From contig NZ_CP104042.1 in NCBI RefSeq assembly GCF_025152745.1, positions 484,968 through 548,967 on the forward strand: DNA of 64,000 bases. Direction: 5' to 3'. This stretch comes from Rhizobium sp. WSM4643. GTDB lineage: Bacteria > Pseudomonadota > Alphaproteobacteria > Rhizobiales > Rhizobiaceae. Of the stretch, positions 35,826 to 44,596 are shown piece after piece. Each line of letters begins with the position of its first letter. Within the stretch, counting starts at the first letter, position 1. The position numbers were made by a program, and so were the translations under genes. The notes under the pieces are model-generated. The model was given only the letters and a program-made list of their open reading frames with translations. It made no database searches and was not told the origin of the DNA.

Positions 35826-36479
35826 TCAGGCGAAGTCGAGGACGTCGGCCACAGGCATGCGCGGTTTCTGCGGCCAGTTGCCGGCCCGTTCCGGCCCGAC
35901 GGTCAGCAGCATCACGGGGATTTCGTCTTCGGCGAGGCCGAACTCGAGATGCACCGCGTCTGCGTCGAAACCGATCATCGGTGTCGAACCCAGGCCGAAG
36001 GAGCGGGCCGCATAGATGATCGCCGCCGTGCCGAAGGTGGCGGAGCGCACTGCTTCGTCACGCTGGCGTTGCGGCTGATCGTCATACAGACCGCGAGCGG
36101 GGATTTCCCATTCCGGCACCAGATGCGCCGGCATGATGCCGGCTTCCACGACCGGAGCCAGACGCGCGGGGATCGTGCTGGCATCGGCCAACTGGCCGAC
36201 GATGATGAAGGTGACGGCGGCGTCGAGGATCGCGGGTTGCTTCCAGGCGATCGAATGGAGCCGTGCCTTGGCGTCAGGCGAGCGCACGGCGATAAACCGC
36301 CAGTTTTGCAGGTGGAACGATGTCGGTGCGGACGTGCCGATCCGCACCAGATCGCGGATCTCATCGTCGCTCAATGTGGCGGCGGTGTCGTAGTACTTGG
36401 CAGCACTACGGCTCAGGATGGTTTCGATGACGGCGTTCGTCGGCGTCAGTTCGTTGGCTGCGTTGCTGATGTAGTTCAT
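35826..36479 (-). CDS. Nitroreductase-family FMN oxidoreductase
   Basis: The protein has 217 residues. RSAAKYYDTAATLSDDEIRD then APTSFHLQNWRFIAVRSPDA is the N-terminal FMN-binding pattern, and IIYAARSFGLGSTPMIGFDA and VMLLTVGPERAGNWPQKPR close the fold. It uses NAD(P)H to reduce nitro or quinone compounds. It is adjacent to the AhpD-like gene (32 bases) and probably cotranscribed. Confidence 0.9.
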   Translation of the reverse strand: MNYISNAANELTPTNAVIETILSRSAAKYYDTAATLSDDEIRDLVRIGTSAPTSFHLQNWRFIAVRSPDAKARLHSIAWKQPAILDAAVTFIIVGQLADASTIPARLAPVVEAGIMPAHLVPEWEIPARGLYDDQPQRQRDEAVRSATFGTAAIIYAARSFGLGSTPMIGFDADAVHLEFGLAEDEIPVMLLTVGPERAGNWPQKPRMPVADVLDFA

Positions 36480-36574
36480 GGGGTGGCTCCCTCATCAAGT
36501 GATTACGGAGCCCAATTTACGGTCGTCAGTGAGAATATCGAGACTGGATTACCTCAATATAATGCGCGAAAGGA

Positions 36575-37546
36575 TCATTCCTCGGAACGCGCCGGCCCGG
36601 CATGCGCTTGTCGGCGCCATTCCCCGGGGGTCATTCCCATTCTCTCAGTAAATACACGACGGAATGCCGAGACAGATTGATAGCCGACCGTTTCGGCCAC
36701 AGCCTCGGTGCTGATTGCTGGCTTCTTTAGCTCGTTGGCGGCCAAACTCATGCGGAGATCGGTCAACAGGTCGAGCGCGGAGCAACCCAGCCTGTCTTGA
36801 AAGTGCCGCATGAAGGTGGCGCGCGACATGCCACACAGGTCCGCCAGATCAGGCAGTTTCCATGGCTGGGCCGGATCGGAGAGCATGGCCGCAATTGCCG
36901 GAGCCAATCGCGGATGGCCGGCCAGGGCCAACAAGCCTTCGGGGGCTTCCTCGGATTCGCTCGCCGCTCGCAGCACCAGCGTGAACAGGGCCGAAGAAAG
37001 CGCGTTGAGAACGGCGCGTCCTCCTGCTCGGTCACCGGCGGACTCCATTCGCATCAGGCCCACCAGACTGGCCAGTTGATTGGCAGCAGATCCGATACCG
37101 TCTCTTCCGGGGCTGTCGATCGTCCGGGCCACTAGATTTGTGGGCAGATAATTGCGGATCAGTCGATCATGGGGCGGCGCAATAAAAAACCGTCCGCACA
37201 GCAGATCCAGTTGCTCGCCCTGGCCATCGTTTTCGCTGAGCATCCATCCGGCTGAACCCACGCTTTGATGTGTGCGGATTGGTGTTTGCCCACTACCGTC
37301 GTGCAGCACATGCGCCGCACCGTGAGGCAGAAACACGATATCTCCGCTCACCAGCTCCCTTGCTGTTCTCGTCTCCGGATCTTCGAAAATAGCTCGGCCC
37401 TTGACGATGACGTGGTAGGGAATTTCGTTCGCCGCGGCCCGGCTCCAGGCAACACGCCATGGTGCGCCGTAGGCACAGCGCACCTCGAGCTGACCGGTTA
37501 CCGTGACGATTTGCAGGAGATGGCTTAACCAATCGACTTCAGACAT
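36575..37546 (-). CDS. AraC-family regulator with cupin sensor domain
   Basis: The 323-residue protein starts MSEVDWLSHLLQIVTVTGQL. A cupin_6-type domain (about 10-190: GDIVFLPHGAAHVLHDG) precedes the HTH pair LPDLADLCGMSRATFMRHFQ and ISTEAVAETVGYQSVSAFRR. It is the first gene of the same-strand redox group and is its likely activator. The 95-base gap before the nitroreductase gene would contain the operator. Confidence 0.9.
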   Translation of the reverse strand: MSEVDWLSHLLQIVTVTGQLEVRCAYGAPWRVAWSRAAANEIPYHVIVKGRAIFEDPETRTARELVSGDIVFLPHGAAHVLHDGSGQTPIRTHQSVGSAGWMLSENDGQGEQLDLLCGRFFIAPPHDRLIRNYLPTNLVARTIDSPGRDGIGSAANQLASLVGLMRMESAGDRAGGRAVLNALSSALFTLVLRAASESEEAPEGLLALAGHPRLAPAIAAMLSDPAQPWKLPDLADLCGMSRATFMRHFQDRLGCSALDLLTDLRMSLAANELKKPAISTEAVAETVGYQSVSAFRRVFTERMGMTPGEWRRQAHAGPARSEE

Positions 37547-37786
37547 TGGACCTCAAGAACCGGAAACGAAACATCTTACCGCAATTGTGCGCTCGTTCCA
37601 CTTACCGGCGTGGCTTGGTCAGCCGATCACAGCTTTCAGGCAAGGCGAGAGTGATGTCACGGCTCAATGGCCTTCGTTCGGCATTGTTTCAGCCGCCATT
37701 GCGAAAACCAGCGATGCACGCCTTGAATGGGTACGAACCGCCGACCCGCCATTGTGGGTCGAAATTGTAATCGACCGAATGACTTA

Positions 37787-38719
37787 GAGCCTGACCGAAA
37801 AAGAGTTGAGTGAAATCAGCCAGTTGTGATTTCTGTTTGTTTGCTTAGGACGAACGGAGACCACAATGGGCTGGACTGATTTCACCCGTCGGCAATATGC
37901 CCGACGCGCAATGCGGTATGCAAGCGATCTGACGGACCGGGAATGGGGATTGATCTCGCCTTGCCTGCCTGAACCGAGGCGGTTGGGCAGGCCGCGCAGT
38001 ACCGATCTTCGCGAGGTGGTGAATGCGTTGCTTTACATCGCCACGACGGGGTGCCAATGGCGGATGATGCCCAAGGATTTTCCGCCTTTTACAACTGTGC
38101 AGTCCTATTTCTACGAATGGCGAGCGACAGGGTTATGGGGTCGGATCAACCATCATCTTGTGATGGAGGCGCGTGAACTGGAAGGCCGGGAAGCCTCGCC
38201 GTCTGCGGGCGTGATCGACAGTCAAAGCGTAAAAACCACGGAAAGCGGCGGCATTTCGGGCTATGACGCGGGCAAGAAGATTAAGGGACGCAAGCGTCAT
38301 ATCGTCGTCGACACGCTTGGACTGATGGTCGGCCTCGTGGTTCACAGCGCCGATATTCAGGATCGCGATGGTGCACCTGCCGTCCTCAAAACCATTCTCA
38401 AGCGCTGGCCGTGGCTGAGACATATCTTCGCCGACGGTGGTTATGCCGGACCGAAGCTGAAGGGCGCACTGCAAAAGATCGCAAAGTTCACTCTCCAGAT
38501 CGTCAAGCGGACCGACAAGGCAAAAGGCTTCGAGGTTCTGCCGCGTCGCTGGGTCGTGGAGCGCACCTTCGCGTGGCTTGGCAGATGCCGACGCTTGGCC
38601 AAGGATTGGGAAAAGTCCCTCGCTTCAGCCGAAGCATGGATCACTATTGCCCACATCCGCGTCCTGACACGACGCTTGGCAAGATACGGATATCGTTGAA
38701 ACCTTTTCGAGTCAGGTTT
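37787..38719 (+). mobile_element. Intact IS5-family insertion sequence
   Basis: Imperfect terminal inverted repeats can be read: GAGCCTGACCGAAAAAG at the left and, reversed, AAACCTGACTCGAAAAGG at the right. TTA flanks both ends (37784-37786 and 38720-38722), as expected for the 3-bp target duplication of IS5 relatives. One uninterrupted transposase gene fills it. Confidence 0.8.
37866..38699 (+). CDS. IS5-family DDE transposase
   Basis: The transposase has 277 residues with all three catalytic residues visible: Asp in AGVIDSQSVKTTESGG, Asp in HIFADGGYAGPKL and Glu in RWVVERTFAWLGRCRRL. The N-terminal DUF4096-type domain (DLTDREWGLISPCLPEPRRL) is present. No disruption is seen, so it is probably functional. 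Confidence 0.95.
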   Translation: MGWTDFTRRQYARRAMRYASDLTDREWGLISPCLPEPRRLGRPRSTDLREVVNALLYIATTGCQWRMMPKDFPPFTTVQSYFYEWRATGLWGRINHHLVMEARELEGREASPSAGVIDSQSVKTTESGGISGYDAGKKIKGRKRHIVVDTLGLMVGLVVHSADIQDRDGAPAVLKTILKRWPWLRHIFADGGYAGPKLKGALQKIAKFTLQIVKRTDKAKGFEVLPRRWVVERTFAWLGRCRRLAKDWEKSLASAEAWITIAHIRVLTRRLARYGYR

Positions 38720-38887
38720 TTAGTGAATCCCGCTGCCGCACCAAGGGCGGTTGCCTTTACAGGCTGCCGGCTGCCGGGCTAGACAAGGTCGGCGGCCGAG
38801 ACCATGAACATAAGGTTCTCAGCAGACGGCGCCTGATCGCCATGGAACCGGGTTGGCGCTCGAAGAGAACGGGATGCGCGACCGCAG

Positions 38888-40711
38888 TCATTGGCGTTTC
38901 GATCGGTTGGGTGTGTTGGGTCCGGCGCGTGCCGGTTTATCGGTCCAGTGAGAATGCCGACATGACAGGTTGGGGCATCTCGTTTTCGCTCTCGTCCGCG
39001 ACTGGACCTCCGCCTGCCATTCGTGATCGCATTTATAGCATTTCCAGTGAGCCTCTGATTGACTTACGGCACTGGTAATCTCTGGATCGAGACCGATAGC
39101 TTCATTTTTCCCGCGCTCCCAATCGCAAAGTAAGATAGGGAACTGGCTGGCCAGCGACTTACTTTTTCTCTTCTCGGCCCGACAAACAGTGCAGTTGTCA
39201 GCTTCTTCTTTTGTGCTTGCAATTCTAGCTTCGTATGAATGCCCTTCCTTGCAGAGGAACCATGCGGTCCCATCGCTACTGGCGGCGACGTCTGACGCAG
39301 GCTTGACGTTCTTTGTTTCGTCCCATTGAGCGGCGACCGAGGGCTTTTTCGCCGCCAGCGATCGCTCATACGTCAACCGGGGCCCCCTGCAAAAGGGGCA
39401 CCCCATCCGTCCGCTTCTCATCCTGTCGGCGATGCTAGCTTCGTACAAGTGATCCGGATTTGCGGCGCATATCCATTTAACCACGCGGTGCGACTTCACG
39501 TGAAAGGCATCGGGACCAAGGCGATTTTCAGGGTTCCATACATCGTAGACCCATGGATAGTGATCGCTCACAGACCCGCCTTCGGGAGGATAGGACGCTG
39601 AAGCGCATAGGCGTTCATAATGATCCTCGGCACGAAACGCCCCTTTAGAAAGCCAGTCTCCGGCAAAATCACGTAACTTTGTGACATTCGCGAACACCCA
39701 TTCTTGAAACTTTGAGAAAATGACAAGTTCGTCCAAACCAAAATCGATTGTGAAGCAAGGTTCGATCGGCTCAAGAACGTCCTGCCGCACGCGGATCAAA
39801 TCGATCCCAGCTTCGGCGAGGACGGTATTCTTTCGTCGATCCTGCTCGTAGCGGTGCTTGTGTCTGAACCCGTCAACCTCGATTCCCAGATTCAGACTAG
39901 GGATAAATATGTCGATTTCCGGTAACCTGCCCTCATCCGTAAACTGCGACGCGGCATCGGCAAATCGAGCGGCGACTTCGGCATGAAAGCGAGCCTCAAT
40001 CCTGGAAAACGTCGTCGAGCATTTTCGGCAACCGCACCCCAGATTGGTTCGGGTATAGGGTGTCGCATTCCAAACGTGGGTGCATTTCGGGCATAACCAT
40101 TTGACATTCTGCTTTGACCCGGCCGTCAGCTGGTGAATCGCCAACCGATTGTCAGAGTGGTACTCGATGATTAGCTCTGGATGGGTGACGTCGAGTGATG
40201 AAGAACGAGCCACCGCTCGTGCGAGATGGGCTTCCGATATAGCGGCCGGTTTACATCCGCCGCATCCGCCTCCCGATTCCCAAGTTTTAACTTGGTCAGA
40301 CACTTTCCGAAGGTAAATGGTCGTCTTGCCCGCTTGTGCGCACCTGCGGCACTTCCATAGCCGAGCAATGTTGGACTTTCGCGGTAAGCTGTCAAAGCTC
40401 ACATCATTCTCTTCGGCAAACCAAGGCGCCATGTCGGGAAAGACTTCAACCAAAAGGTCGCCTCTCGGGCGGCTGGGCTTAGGCTTGTCCCGGAGTGCCG
40501 TAACCGATCCGGAATTATAGCGTACAACCCATTCAGCGAGAACCGGGCGCGACATTCCCACGCGCGCAGCCGCTTCTCGTCTCGATTCTCCCTCGAGGAC
40601 AAAAGCGATCGCGAGAAGGCGCTGCTTTACTTTTTCATCGCATTCACCTTCAGCGATCAGGCGAAGCTCTTCCGGGCTCTTGTCCCTTCTCACGGCATGC
40701 GTCACGTGCAA
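38888..40711 (-). CDS. HTH + zinc-ribbon array + Vsr/DUF559-like nuclease fusion protein
   Basis: 607 residues. Residues 1-82 form an IS630-type helix-turn-helix (EAAARVGMSRPVLAEWVVRY, DKPKPSRPRG). Five cysteine-paired ribbons follow at about 120-153, 207-231, 414-441, 487-510 and 558-584. The last three resemble the PF14311 zinc-ribbon repeat (HWKCYKCDHEWQAEVQSRTR). Between ribbons 2 and 3 (235-315) is a nuclease-like core: IEARFHAEV, then EIDIFIPSLNLGIEVDGFRH with Asp267 and Glu278, and LAEAGIDLIRVRQD. It lies at the edge of the defence island, transcribed away from mcrBC. DNA binding plus cleavage is inferred. Confidence 0.75.
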   Translation of the reverse strand: MHVTHAVRRDKSPEELRLIAEGECDEKVKQRLLAIAFVLEGESRREAAARVGMSRPVLAEWVVRYNSGSVTALRDKPKPSRPRGDLLVEVFPDMAPWFAEENDVSFDSLPRKSNIARLWKCRRCAQAGKTTIYLRKVSDQVKTWESGGGCGGCKPAAISEAHLARAVARSSSLDVTHPELIIEYHSDNRLAIHQLTAGSKQNVKWLCPKCTHVWNATPYTRTNLGCGCRKCSTTFSRIEARFHAEVAARFADAASQFTDEGRLPEIDIFIPSLNLGIEVDGFRHKHRYEQDRRKNTVLAEAGIDLIRVRQDVLEPIEPCFTIDFGLDELVIFSKFQEWVFANVTKLRDFAGDWLSKGAFRAEDHYERLCASASYPPEGGSVSDHYPWVYDVWNPENRLGPDAFHVKSHRVVKWICAANPDHLYEASIADRMRSGRMGCPFCRGPRLTYERSLAAKKPSVAAQWDETKNVKPASDVAASSDGTAWFLCKEGHSYEARIASTKEEADNCTVCRAEKRKSKSLASQFPILLCDWERGKNEAIGLDPEITSAVSQSEAHWKCYKCDHEWQAEVQSRTRAKTRCPNLSCRHSHWTDKPARAGPNTPNRSKRQ

Positions 40712-40759
40712 ACTCCACTAATCCGCACCTTCTTCAACCTATATGCTGCCGATCTTTAA

Positions 40760-41094
40760 TCACCGGTAACGATGATCACGCCAGTCATCGGTCAAAGGCG
40801 CACCCAGGTCGATCTCGATGCTGGCGACGGGGCGCCTTAATGTCGTCGAGCGTGGACTGTTGAGGGCACATTTCCGCTTGAGATATCCTTGTCAACGAGG
40901 GTAAGGAAGGCACCGATCGACGGATCTACGTGATCATCTTCGGCTTTCGGCCCGACGACCACGGTGCCGTCAGGTAATACCTAGAAAGTGATCGCTTCCT
41001 TGCGCACGCCGAGCATACGGCGGAGGGGAGCCGGCACCCTCTTCGGACCGCGCTCGGTAATCGTCACATCGATGGAAAGTGTTGCAGTGCTCAT
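40760..41094 (-). pseudogene. PrlF-family antitoxin, interrupted
   Basis: From the ATG at 41094 the frame gives MSTATLSIDVTITERGPKRV then PAPLRRMLGVRKEAITF, an AbrB/PrlF-like swapped-hairpin domain. A TAG at 40982-40984 follows, and then VLPDGTVVVGPKAED and DPSIGAFLTLVDKDIS. The family C-terminus (VASIEIDLGAPLTDDW) appears in another frame down to 40760. No YhaV-type toxin gene follows, so the pair is dead. Confidence 0.7.
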
Positions 41095-41169
41095 CGCTAT
41101 CGCTCCTGTTTGAGGATTGGGTAAATGCAAATGCATTGCCGCCTCACTCACTGTCTACCGAACATCGTT

Positions 41170-41850
41170 TCAGTCGTAACGCCGCGACAAATATTCGTGG
41201 CGATCGGAGATATGATTGAAAAGAGCGATTTCTTCGTCCGTAATGCCGGCCTGGCCCGGGTCATCGTGGCGAGAACGATCCGCTCGCGCGACAAGCAACA
41301 TCAGCTCTGTTGTCACATGTAGGCCGTTTGCTTCAACGATTTCGACGATCTGTTTCATGGGATAGTCGCAATAGTAGTCCATCTCGGCTACAATAGAGAT
41401 GCCGCGGTCGAAGAGCGCCTTGAACGCATGACGGATCCCCACACTGCGCTTGCGGTAGGAGCCAAGCTCGTCCCATGCATGGATGACACGGCCACGCGAA
41501 CTAGGATAAGCTCTCGCCTCCACAATGATCATATGTCGCGTCATGAAGAGGGCGGCTAGAGGCCGATAAAGATTGAAAAGGCGCTCGCGGTCGCGATGGT
41601 CGACGCATGCTCTCCGCTGGGCGCGCGAAGCCCGAATGTCATTTCCAAGTTTGGCAATGGTGAAAATGGCAATGATCGTCGTGGCAAGAGGAACGTAATG
41701 CCGGATATCGGTCGGGATTATATTCCAAAATGGCGGCCAGAAGCAAATGGCCGACAATGCAAGCGTTGCCGCGCTCAGCAGCCAGCTTGGCACAGCCTTC
41801 AGCGTTTCAAGCGACTGTCTTGCCAATCCTACTCCAGCAGCGGCGTCCAT
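41170..41850 (-). CDS. Membrane protein of unknown function
   Basis: The 226-residue protein has two N-terminal hydrophobic segments (about 22-43, WLLSAATLALSAICFWPPFW, and 53-66, LATTIIAIFTIAKL). A cytoplasmic Arg-rich domain of about 150 residues follows, with no family I recognise. It sits between the decayed antitoxin and mcrB, on the opposite strand to mcrB, so it may belong to the island, possibly as a membrane effector. That role is inference only. Confidence 0.6.
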   Translation of the reverse strand: MDAAAGVGLARQSLETLKAVPSWLLSAATLALSAICFWPPFWNIIPTDIRHYVPLATTIIAIFTIAKLGNDIRASRAQRRACVDHRDRERLFNLYRPLAALFMTRHMIIVEARAYPSSRGRVIHAWDELGSYRKRSVGIRHAFKALFDRGISIVAEMDYYCDYPMKQIVEIVEANGLHVTTELMLLVARADRSRHDDPGQAGITDEEIALFNHISDRHEYLSRRYD

Positions 41851-42410
41851 TATGCTTTTCCCTCTTCAAGGCGTTTTCCCACATATAGCGGTTCGATGCT
41901 TCAATTGTGCATAATTCGTCGCATCGCCCGCCGATAGCGAAGTCGGCAACGACAATGATGTGAATCAAGGCCATAGCGGCAGTGTTTTTGTGGCTCCCGA
42001 ACGGTATCCATTGGCACCGTTGTAGCTTGGGTGTCTCACCGGCCATTGCATGCAGCGGGGATTGCCAGGACACGTGCCCAGGCAGGCCGAAGACTTGATC
42101 AGATGCAGCAGCGCACCCTGTGCTTACGAGCATTCTTCCCGATCAAGGCGACCGAGTGGACTGACCGCAACAAATTCTCGGTGGAAGGCGCCGGGTCGGT
42201 TCAGTACCAATCAAACGTCGGTTACTTTGATGCGATCTGAACAAGCGACACGTAGAAAAACGCTAAGCGCCTGCAACAAGATTTTGGATGTCGCGTGGTG
42301 TTTCGGTCGTTAGAGCCCCAAGCCAAACCGCCACATCCATTAGTTGCTAACGGCAGCGTTCGGATTGATGATCGCACCTGCCGAATCGCCGATACGAGAG
42401 AGCCAGAAAT
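41851..42410. other. Intergenic region upstream of mcrB
   Basis: Short overlapping frames on both strands show no family. The stretch should contain the mcrBC promoter, and I see no clear boxes or operator. Confidence 0.45.
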
Positions 42411-44591
42411 ATGCTTGATTCCGGAAAGACCTACAAAGCCTTACTGGCTGCCGCAAGAGAGCACCGCCTACTTACCTTCGACGACCTGGCACTCGCGAAC
42501 GAGGTCGATCGGAAAACAACCCGCGGTCAACTCAGGAAACATCTCGGTAAGCTAGCAAAGATCGGCCATGGACTCGGCTGGCCGCTTTTGTCATCAATCG
42601 TGGTGGAACAAAAAGATCTACAGTCCGGCGACTTAGCAGGAAGTGCGCTCAAAGAGTTTCTCACGGTCGCCACAGCCACCGGAGCCGACGTCGGTGATCC
42701 GTCCGATTTTCTCACCAGAGAGCGCGAGAAGGTGTTTCGTTGGGCAGCGACGGCTCCTGCGGAACCGGATTTGGAAAATATGACCGGGCCTCGTTTCGTC
42801 GAGTACTTCGGACCGGTCCTGGACGCACTGCGAAATCTCGGTGGATCCGGCACCCCCGAGCAGGTCACTGAGTGGATCAGGGCGAACGTAGACATCCCCG
42901 CAAACGAATGGAATGCCAAAACAAAAGGCGGAAATCCTCAGGTTCAGGACAAGATCAACTGGGCTCGCTTTTATCTCCTCAAGGCCGGGCTCATAGGTTC
43001 GTCGAAGCGCGGCGTCTGGTCGCTCACCGAAGAGGGCAAAGAGACCGTTCTTTCTTACGAGCAGGCGCTCCTTCTTTTTCGGGAGATCAAGCGCCGGTTT
43101 CAGATCGCACGAGAGGACGAGGACGCCATTCCGGAAGATGCCACGTCCGATCCGTTCGACGAGCCGGCACGCCGCTTCTGGTTCGTCGGCGCGTCGTGGG
43201 ACGACGGCGGCGATCAGTGCGATCGGTTCGTTCGTGACGGTATTTGGGAAAACGGCTACGAGGACCGTTACCTCGACGACGTCAGAAAAATGCGCAAGGG
43301 CGACCTCATCGCCATCAAGTCGACGTTCACGAGAAAGCTCGGTCTTCCCTTCGACAACAAGGGAAACGCCGTCTCCTGCATGCGGATCAAAGCGATTGGC
43401 ACCATCACCGCGAATCCCGGGAACGGACGAACCATTGAGGTCAGTTGGCATAAACTCAGCCCGCCGCGAGATTGGTTCTTCTATACATATCGGACCACCG
43501 TGCTCGAAGCAGATCGCGACGACGACCTCGCGCGCCGCCTGATACTCTTCACCTTCGCGGGCGAGCCACAGGACTATCGCTATTGGACCACTGAAGTTCC
43601 CTATTTTGCAAAAAAGTACGGCGAACCCGACGTCCCCGTGCCGGCAGACGGGCTGTACGAGGATTTGCCAGAGACCGAACGCGAGGTCGCCAATCCGTCC
43701 TACACGATCGAGAACATCGTCCGTGACGGATGCTTCATCCCGGACGTCCTCATTTATCGGCTGCTCGAACGCGTTAGATCGAAGAAGAATGTGGTAATAC
43801 AGGGACCACCTGGAACGGGAAAGACATGGCTCGCCAAACGGCTCGCTTATGCGCTCATCGGATCCAGTGACCCGAAGCTAACCAGGCAGCGTCTACGAAT
43901 AATTCAATTCCATCCATCCTATTCTTACGAGGATTTCGTATGCGGATGGCGGCCGACAGGCAACGGCACTCTTGCGCTTCTGGATGGAGTCTTCCTCCAG
44001 ATCGTCGAGGCGGCGAAGGCGCAACCCGATCGTCCGTTCGTCCTAGTGATCGAAGAGATAAATCGCGGCAACCCGGCCCAGATCTTCGGCGAGGTCTTGA
44101 CCCTTCTCGAAGTTTCGAAGCGGAATCGTGACGATGCCATGGAGCTCGCCTATCACACGGAGAAGCACGAAAAGGTCTACGTCCCCAAGAACGTCCACGT
44201 CATCGGTACGATGAATATCGCCGACCGATCGCTAGCCCTCGTCGACCTGGCACTCAGGCGACGCTTCGCTTTCGTGGACCTCGAACCCCAATTCAACGAG
44301 CATTGGAGGCGATGGTGCGTAGAACGGTGTGGTTTCCCGATCGAAGCCATTGATCTGATGCGTGCAAGGATCGCCGCCCTCAACGAAGAGATCGAAGGCG
44401 ACCGTGCTCTCGGCTCTCAGTTCCGAATCGGCCACAGCTACTTGACGCCCGCGGCCGATATGCCCGTGAGCGATCCCGTGGAATGGTTTCGGGACGTGGT
44501 GAGAACGGAGATAGTTCCACTGCTTGAGGAATATTGGTTCGATGCACCGGAAAAAGCATCTGCGGCTGCCCGTAACCTCTTGGCCGGGTAA
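42411..44591 (+). CDS. mcrB: McrB-type AAA+ GTPase of a modified-DNA restriction system, with EVE-like reader
   Basis: 726 residues. The N-terminus (1-65) and the region 130-215 (winged-helix Mrr_N-like, RFYLLKAGLIGSSKRGVWSL) precede an EVE-like domain at about 252-400 (FWFVGASWDDGGDQCDRFV, RKMRKGDLIAIKST), the probable reader of modified bases. The motor has Walker A QGPPGTGKTWLAK (about 464), Walker B VLVIEEINRGNPAQIFGE (about 544) and the McrB-type TMNIADRS (about 600). It would translocate on DNA with McrC as nuclease. mcrC follows 5 bases later. Confidence 0.92.
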   Translation: MLDSGKTYKALLAAAREHRLLTFDDLALANEVDRKTTRGQLRKHLGKLAKIGHGLGWPLLSSIVVEQKDLQSGDLAGSALKEFLTVATATGADVGDPSDFLTREREKVFRWAATAPAEPDLENMTGPRFVEYFGPVLDALRNLGGSGTPEQVTEWIRANVDIPANEWNAKTKGGNPQVQDKINWARFYLLKAGLIGSSKRGVWSLTEEGKETVLSYEQALLLFREIKRRFQIAREDEDAIPEDATSDPFDEPARRFWFVGASWDDGGDQCDRFVRDGIWENGYEDRYLDDVRKMRKGDLIAIKSTFTRKLGLPFDNKGNAVSCMRIKAIGTITANPGNGRTIEVSWHKLSPPRDWFFYTYRTTVLEADRDDDLARRLILFTFAGEPQDYRYWTTEVPYFAKKYGEPDVPVPADGLYEDLPETEREVANPSYTIENIVRDGCFIPDVLIYRLLERVRSKKNVVIQGPPGTGKTWLAKRLAYALIGSSDPKLTRQRLRIIQFHPSYSYEDFVCGWRPTGNGTLALLDGVFLQIVEAAKAQPDRPFVLVIEEINRGNPAQIFGEVLTLLEVSKRNRDDAMELAYHTEKHEKVYVPKNVHVIGTMNIADRSLALVDLALRRRFAFVDLEPQFNEHWRRWCVERCGFPIEAIDLMRARIAALNEEIEGDRALGSQFRIGHSYLTPAADMPVSDPVEWFRDVVRTEIVPLLEEYWFDAPEKASAAARNLLAG

Positions 44592-44596
44592 CAAAG

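Noticed and set aside
34696..36015. 439-codon plus-strand frame
   Set aside because: It lies antisense to three well-supported redox genes and shows no family pattern.
42633..43451. 272-codon minus-strand frame inside mcrB
   Set aside because: Antisense shadow of McrB, whose motifs are complete on the plus strand.
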